From NCBI GenBank assembly GCA_032128415.1, contig JAQBGW010000063.1, positions 17,180 through 81,179 of the forward strand: a stretch of 64,000 bases of DNA, written 5' to 3'. The notes beneath the pieces are model-generated. The model saw only the letters and a list, made by a program, of their open reading frames with translations. It was not told where the DNA came from and made no database searches. Below are positions 60,241 through 64,000 of this stretch, piece after piece. This DNA is from Ga0077527 sp032128415 (lineage in GTDB: Bacteria > Pseudomonadota > Gammaproteobacteria > Burkholderiales > SG8-41). A program made the translations under genes and the position numbers. Position 1 is the first letter of the stretch. Each line of letters begins with the position of its first letter.

Positions 60241-60340
60241 TCAGAACCTCGCTTTTATGGACGCTACTAGCAGTTCGGGGGCAGTGTACTGAAGATCAAT
60301 AGCCGGGGAAAGACTGCAGGCGAAATTCCCCGGGAACTAA

Positions 60341-60375
60341 ATTGCAACCCATTGTTTTTATTGATAATTATAAAT
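60341..60375 (+). repeat. AT-rich dispersed motif between desaturase and channel relic
   Basis: ATTGCAACCCATTGTTTTTA followed by TTGATAATTATAA. It lies 100 bp upstream of the desaturase start. Confidence 0.65.
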
Positions 60376-60410
60376 TTACGAGGGGTGGAGCTGGCTGTGC
60401 CCGGCATTCT

Positions 60411-60680
60411 GACTTTGCGTTGCGGCTAGGGGATCTCGATGCCGGCCTGTTTGAAGGCGCGCCAGATCCCGTCGTAGCGGTCGGAGCGCAGGCTGGCCCC
60501 AGCCCTGCATCTTCGACCCACACCTCCAGTTCAAGGTTGATGCCGCTGTCGGTAAACCAGGTAATCAGCGCGCCGAGCGCGGCTGCGAACCTGGCGACTG
60601 TAGTGGCGTGAGATCAGCCAGCCGGCGATCACACACAGCGCCAGTGCGCCGACTTGCCACAGCACTTTGATGCTGATCAG
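60411..60680 (-). pseudogene. MscS-family mechanosensitive channel pseudogene
   Basis: Fragments on the minus strand: first TM LISIKVLWQVGALALCVIAG then WLISRHYSRQV; after a shift of frame, WFTDSGINLELEVWVEDAG; after another, LRSDRYDGIWRAFKQAGIEI then a TAG stop at 60426-60428 where relatives have a Phe, and PQRKV. These are the start and the C-terminal beta domain of MscS proteins; the channel-lining core is missing. At least a large deletion, frameshifts and a stop disrupt it. It immediately follows rsmB and overlaps its end by about 4 bp. Confidence 0.8.
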
Positions 60681-61969
60681 GCCCCGGTGCGTTCCAGCGC
60701 TGCAGCAAAAAAACCGTCGGTGTGATGTACATGCGGCCACAACTGCAGTTGCGCGCCACAGTCGAGCGCGATTTCCTGGCGGCGCAGCAGTTCGGCGCAA
60801 TTGAGTGCGCTGAATTGCGGATGGGCGGCAAGGAATGCCGCAATGATTTTCTGGTTTTCCTCGGCGAGCAGACTGCAGGTGGCGTACACCAGGCGCCCGC
60901 CGGGTTTGACCAGGCGCGCTGCAGCGTTGAGGATGGCCGATTGCTTGACGACGAGTTCGGCTACGGTCTGCGGCGACTGGCGGAACTTGAGGTCGGGATT
61001 GCGGCGCAGCGTGCCGAGGCCGCTGCACGGCGCATCGACCAGCACACGGTCAATCTTGCCGGCGAGACGCTTTACCTTGGTGTCGTTTTCGTGCGCGATG
61101 ACCAGCGGATGCAGGTTGGACAGTCCCGAGCGTTTCAGCCGCGGTTTCAGATTGGCAAGCCGCTTTTGCGAAATATCGAATGCGTAGACGCGGCCTTGCG
61201 AATGCATCAGCGCGCCCAGCATCAGCGTCTTGCCGCCGGCGCCGGCGCAGAAATCAACCACCAGATCCGAGCGTCGCGGTGCCAGCAGGTAGCCGAGCAA
61301 CTGGCTGCCTTCGTCCTGCACTTCGATGGCGCCGGATGTGAATAACGGTAGTCGGTTGATTGACGGCCGACCCTGCAGACGGATGCCGATCGGTGAAAAC
61401 GGCGTCGGTGCTGCTGCGTGGCCGTCGGCCACGAGTTTCGCCAGCACCTCGTCCCGCGACGCCTTGAGGGTGTTGACGCGCAGATCAAGCGGCGCTGAAT
61501 CCTGCAGCGAGCGGCCGAGTGTGCGGATGAAGGCGTCGTCATGCAGTGTCTGCAGGCGCGTGACAACCCATTCGGGCAGATCGGCCTCGACGCCCAATGG
61601 CGGCGTATCAGATGTTTGCGCGCGCGTGGCGTTGAGCCACTGTGTTTCTGCAGAACTGCACAGTGCGCCGATTTCACGTCCGCTGAAACCGGCAATGCGC
61701 GTCAGCCACAGCAGCAACAGTTGCCGCGGTGTGGCCTGCGGGGCGATGTGATCGAGCAGGTGCTTGCGGCGCAGCACGCCAAAGACGGCTTCCGCGACAA
61801 AGGCGCGATCATGCTGCCCCAGTGCATGGCGGTCGCGGAAATAACGGCTGAGCACGGCATCGGCGGGATATTCAAATGTCAGCACACGCTGCAGCGCATG
61901 AGCGGCGTCGGCAAGACGCGACGTGTTCGGCGCAAGGCCCGCCTCAGGAGAGACTGGTGCGGGCTTCAT
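60677..61969 (-). CDS. rsmB: RsmB/NOP family 16S rRNA cytosine-C5 methyltransferase
   Basis: A 430-aa protein. The N-terminal NusB-like helical domain has ADAAHALQRVLTFEYPADAVLSRYF. The methyltransferase domain has QDEGSQLLGYLL, VVDFCAGAGGKTLMLGALM, DAPCSGLGTLRRNPDLKF (catalytic Cys) and YATCSLLAEEN. Methylates C967 in 16S rRNA if it is RsmB. It overlaps the DUF3108 gene by 4 bp. Confidence 0.92.
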   Translation of the reverse strand: MKPAPVSPEAGLAPNTSRLADAAHALQRVLTFEYPADAVLSRYFRDRHALGQHDRAFVAEAVFGVLRRKHLLDHIAPQATPRQLLLLWLTRIAGFSGREIGALCSSAETQWLNATRAQTSDTPPLGVEADLPEWVVTRLQTLHDDAFIRTLGRSLQDSAPLDLRVNTLKASRDEVLAKLVADGHAAAPTPFSPIGIRLQGRPSINRLPLFTSGAIEVQDEGSQLLGYLLAPRRSDLVVDFCAGAGGKTLMLGALMHSQGRVYAFDISQKRLANLKPRLKRSGLSNLHPLVIAHENDTKVKRLAGKIDRVLVDAPCSGLGTLRRNPDLKFRQSPQTVAELVVKQSAILNAAARLVKPGGRLVYATCSLLAEENQKIIAAFLAAHPQFSALNCAELLRRQEIALDCGAQLQLWPHVHHTDGFFAAALERTGA

Positions 61970-62991
61970 TCGTCTCCGACCCTGATTTCACTGACCAGTT
62001 GCTCACCGGAGAGTTCGCCGTCGCGATTGAAAAAGCGGATGCGTACCGGCAGATGACGGTAATCAGCGGCCAGCCAGACCGCGATGCTCTCGTTGCCCGC
62101 GGTGCGGGCCTGCACAACCGGCACAGTGCGCAGAAGTCCGAGCGGCGTGTCTATGGTTTCTTCAGCCAGCACGTCGAAGCTGACCGTGTCCAGACTGGAT
62201 CCACGGGTGAAGGGTATGCTGATGCGGCCGGGTGCCGGCGGCGCCAGCGCCAGTTGGTACATGAAACTGATGACATCCTGACTGCCGTCTTGCAGCGCCA
62301 CGGTGGTCTGCTGCGGCACGCGGCCCAGGCGCGCGCGGCGCTCATTCCAGTCGAACACCGCCAGCGCCTCTTCGGTGCGGCTGCCGCGTTTGACGCTGGC
62401 CAGAAACCGCTCCGGGCGCAGACCCTGCTCCGACAGCGTGCCCTGGCTCAGATAATGGTAGCGGTGCGGCCGGAACAGTTCGATCAACCCCGTACTTTCC
62501 GACTGACTGCCCAGCAGGTAACGGTCGCCCTCGAAGTCCCAGGTCTGCACGGTGCGGCCGACGGGCGTGTGATCCGGACCCATGGTCAACAGGTAAGTAA
62601 TGCGGCCCTTGCGCGGGAAGCTGGGCAGCGGCGGTGTTTCCGGCAACATGAATTGGGTAGGCGCAGCGCTGGCGACGGCGACCGGCGGCGCCTCCTCCGG
62701 AGCAGGCACGGCCTCCGGCATTTCTGTAATCTGCGCCGGCGCTTCGGGGATGACTACTGGAACCTGCGGCGTGCTTTGCGGTACAGAGACAATGCGTTTG
62801 GGTGGTGCAGCTCGCCGCGGCGCTACGGGCTGCTGCGCCGGCGGCGGCAGGGGTTCGAGTCGTGCACTCAGCGGCAGCAACGCCGGTGCCGGTTCCGGCA
62901 GTGTCAGCCAGGTTCCAGCGAGTAATGCGGCATGCGCAGCAACAGAAAGCGCTGCCGCGGCCAACAACCGTTTCGCAGAGCCGCGCCTCAC
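61966..62991 (-). CDS. DUF3108 protein with Pro-rich TonB-like N-terminus
   Basis: A 341-aa protein. A hydrophobic anchor (LLAAAALSVAAHAALLAGTWL, about 9-29) is followed by a long Pro-rich periplasmic spacer (about 30-110), similar to TonB. The DUF3108 domain (about 125-341) contains TYLLTMGPDHTPVGRTVQTW and DVISFMYQLALAPP. Role unknown, envelope-related. It sits between a second DUF3108 gene and rsmB with 4-bp overlaps, a conserved betaproteobacterial order. Confidence 0.87.
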   Translation of the reverse strand: MRRGSAKRLLAAAALSVAAHAALLAGTWLTLPEPAPALLPLSARLEPLPPPAQQPVAPRRAAPPKRIVSVPQSTPQVPVVIPEAPAQITEMPEAVPAPEEAPPVAVASAAPTQFMLPETPPLPSFPRKGRITYLLTMGPDHTPVGRTVQTWDFEGDRYLLGSQSESTGLIELFRPHRYHYLSQGTLSEQGLRPERFLASVKRGSRTEEALAVFDWNERRARLGRVPQQTTVALQDGSQDVISFMYQLALAPPAPGRISIPFTRGSSLDTVSFDVLAEETIDTPLGLLRTVPVVQARTAGNESIAVWLAADYRHLPVRIRFFNRDGELSGEQLVSEIRVGDE

Positions 62992-63701
62992 TGGATTTCC
63001 AGTCGAGCGATGATTTGCTCGTAGCGGTCGCCGTCGCTTTCGACAATGCGCATTTTCACCGGCATCAGCCGGTGCTCGCGCGCCAGCCAGATTTCGGTGG
63101 CAGTCTCGCCCGCGGCATGGCGCTTCACCAGATGCACGACCTGCAGGCGGCCAAGCGGTGTATCCACTGCGGTATCCGCACCGATGCTGTATTGGTAGAG
63201 GTCAAGTTTACGGCCATTGGTCAGGGCGAACGCCAGGCTATTGAGCGCGGCGTGATCGAGAAACAGAAATTGGTACATCGCCGAGATCCGGTCCTGCGTG
63301 CCTGCCGGCAGTTCAACGGTCTCGGTGCGGCCATCGTGTGTGATGACCAGGGTGTTGGCTTCCCAGTTGAATTCGGAATGCACACGCCGGGTATCTTTCT
63401 TGCCACGGGTTCCGTCGAACACTTGCGGTCGCAGACCATGGTGATCAACAGCACCGATGCTGGTGAGGCGGCCAGGATGGCGTTGCACCAACGCCAGCAC
63501 GCCCCTCGCGCGGGTCTCGCTGGTGATCTGGTAGCGGCCATCGCGTGATTCAAAGGTTTCATGCATGACGGCAACCGGCAGGCTGTTCAACGATACTTTG
63601 TAGTCCGCGATGACTACCTGCGGCGGCACCGAAGCCGCCAGCAGCGGCCAACCGGCGAGCAACAAGATCAGCACGGCCGGCAAATTGAGAGCCCCTAACA
63701 T
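62988..63701 (-). CDS. DUF3108 protein whose start lies in an inverted-repeat element
   Basis: A 237-aa periplasmic protein. The signal-like N-terminus is MLGALNLPAVLILLLAGWPL ending LAAS. DUF3108 features are YKVSLNSLPVAVMHETFES, RISAMYQFLFLD and PVKMRIVESDGDRYEQII. The ATG at 63701 and the next codons (MLGAL) lie in the left terminal repeat of the 268-bp element. The native start was probably upstream and lost, or TTG codons inside the signal peptide are used. It may still be functional since the signal peptide is complete. Confidence 0.82.
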   Translation of the reverse strand: MLGALNLPAVLILLLAGWPLLAASVPPQVVIADYKVSLNSLPVAVMHETFESRDGRYQITSETRARGVLALVQRHPGRLTSIGAVDHHGLRPQVFDGTRGKKDTRRVHSEFNWEANTLVITHDGRTETVELPAGTQDRISAMYQFLFLDHAALNSLAFALTNGRKLDLYQYSIGADTAVDTPLGRLQVVHLVKRHAAGETATEIWLAREHRLMPVKMRIVESDGDRYEQIIARLEIQ

Positions 63702-63955
63702 AATGAAACCCATGCTGCGTTGTGTCCAAAATCGGCGGTGGCGCGAAGGACGAGGCAGCGCATATCGCAAATATGCGCAACGAGTGCGACAAAGCCAGCG
63801 CCGATTTTGACCGCAACCCGGAGGGCTGGCGCGAATTTTGGCCCAGGGCTTTGTCGCGCGCCTTGCCAATATTCGCGATATTGTCTGCGTCGCGCTTCGC
63901 GCCCTGAGCCAAAATCGTGCCAGCGCAACACGAGTTTCATTATGTTAGGGGCTCT
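63688..63955. mobile_element. 268-bp MITE/REPIN-like element with 22-bp terminal inverted repeats
   Basis: Perfect 22-bp ends (GAGCCCCTAACATAATGAAA plus flanking A and C; 63688-63709 and 63934-63955). The interior is also an imperfect inverted repeat over most of its length: motifs CAAAATCGGC, GCGCGAAG, GCGACAAAGCC and CCAAAAT recur on opposite strands. It has no coding capacity for a transposase. No unambiguous target duplication flanks it. Confidence 0.85.
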
Positions 63956-64000
63956 AAGCGGCATCGGGAGTCCGTCGTTTCCAGGCGCGGCCGATGACTG
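63954..64000 (-). CDS. C-terminal fragment of a leftward gene (3' end only)
   Basis: From the window end, one minus-strand frame reads VIGRAWKRRTPDAA and stops at a TAG that overlaps the element's right end. Codons look coding (GTC ATC GGC CGC GCC). Only 14 residues are seen, so the product cannot be named; by gene order purN would be a candidate. Confidence 0.3.
   Translation of the reverse strand, partial: VIGRAWKRRTPDAA

Noticed and set aside
1..64000. tRNA genes, rRNA, CRISPR arrays, prophage or plasmid origin
   Set aside because: No cloverleaf-like 3' CCA segments, spaced direct repeats, phage structural genes or iterons were noticed by reading; a tRNAscan run would be decisive for tRNAs.

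Overview
The window is chromosomal DNA of a GC-rich betaproteobacterium, most likely of the order Burkholderiales. Evidence for this is three Bug/TctC-type periplasmic solute-binding proteins, the housekeeping run dut - coaBC - radC - rpmB - rpmG, an rsmB - DUF3108 operon, and high GC at third codon positions. I saw no rRNA, tRNA, CRISPR array, plasmid origin or complete transposon.

Region 1 (1-22.2 kb) is accessory catabolism. After the tail of an ABC exporter come an SDR, three Bug binding proteins, a class II aldolase, two alpha/beta hydrolases, a hotdog thioesterase, an exported methyltransferase, a UbiD-type decarboxylase, a TPP enzyme, a molybdenum hydroxylase (2Fe-2S subunit plus a fused Mo/FAD subunit), a beta-hydroxyacid dehydrogenase, a flavin monooxygenase, a VOC protein, a NIPSNAP protein and a CocE-type hydrolase. 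Together they suggest uptake and breakdown of an aromatic or N-heterocyclic acid (inference). An amidohydrolase here is reduced to a 97-codon internally deleted relic.

Region 2 (22.2-34.1 kb) is mixed: Nudix, a B12-binding radical SAM protein, DUF2237, Hsp15, a PhoD phosphatase, a cyclase-FHA signalling protein, an HDOD protein, two TPR proteins, a DUF2520 Rossmann protein and a double-hotdog thioesterase.

Region 3 (34.2-50.7 kb) is an aryl polyene/xanthomonadin-type pigment cluster. It carries one ketosynthase, one chain-length factor, dehydratase, ketoreductase, ACP, an aryl-acid ligase fused to a hotdog dehydratase, two acyltransferases, a glycosyltransferase, a polysaccharide deacetylase, LolA- and MMPL-type export proteins, two methyltransferases, a XanB2/FkbO-type chorismatase and an FAD enzyme with the WxWxIP halogenase motif. 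The expected product is a hydroxybenzoate-started, possibly halogenated polyene carried to the outer membrane on a lipid or glycan anchor. The outer gene blocks point right and the central four-gene block (39.0-42.9 kb) points left; the left-pointing block and the ACP-led operon diverge from 42,947-43,323.

Region 4 (50.7-64 kb) holds a histone-deacetylase-like protein, a luciferase-like oxidoreductase, an exported PCMT, a TrpD2-like protein and then core genes. A mechanosensitive-channel pseudogene lies beside rsmB. At the right end, a 268-bp element with 22-bp terminal inverted repeats supplies the annotated start codon of a DUF3108 gene.

Three kinds of dispersed DNA cut across the window: an AT-rich motif of about 30 nt (core ATTGTTTTTATTGAT, at least eight copies, none seen in the pigment cluster); a palindromic REP-like element (three copies: 316, 12205, 26334); and one GTCATTC-type inverted repeat (22196).
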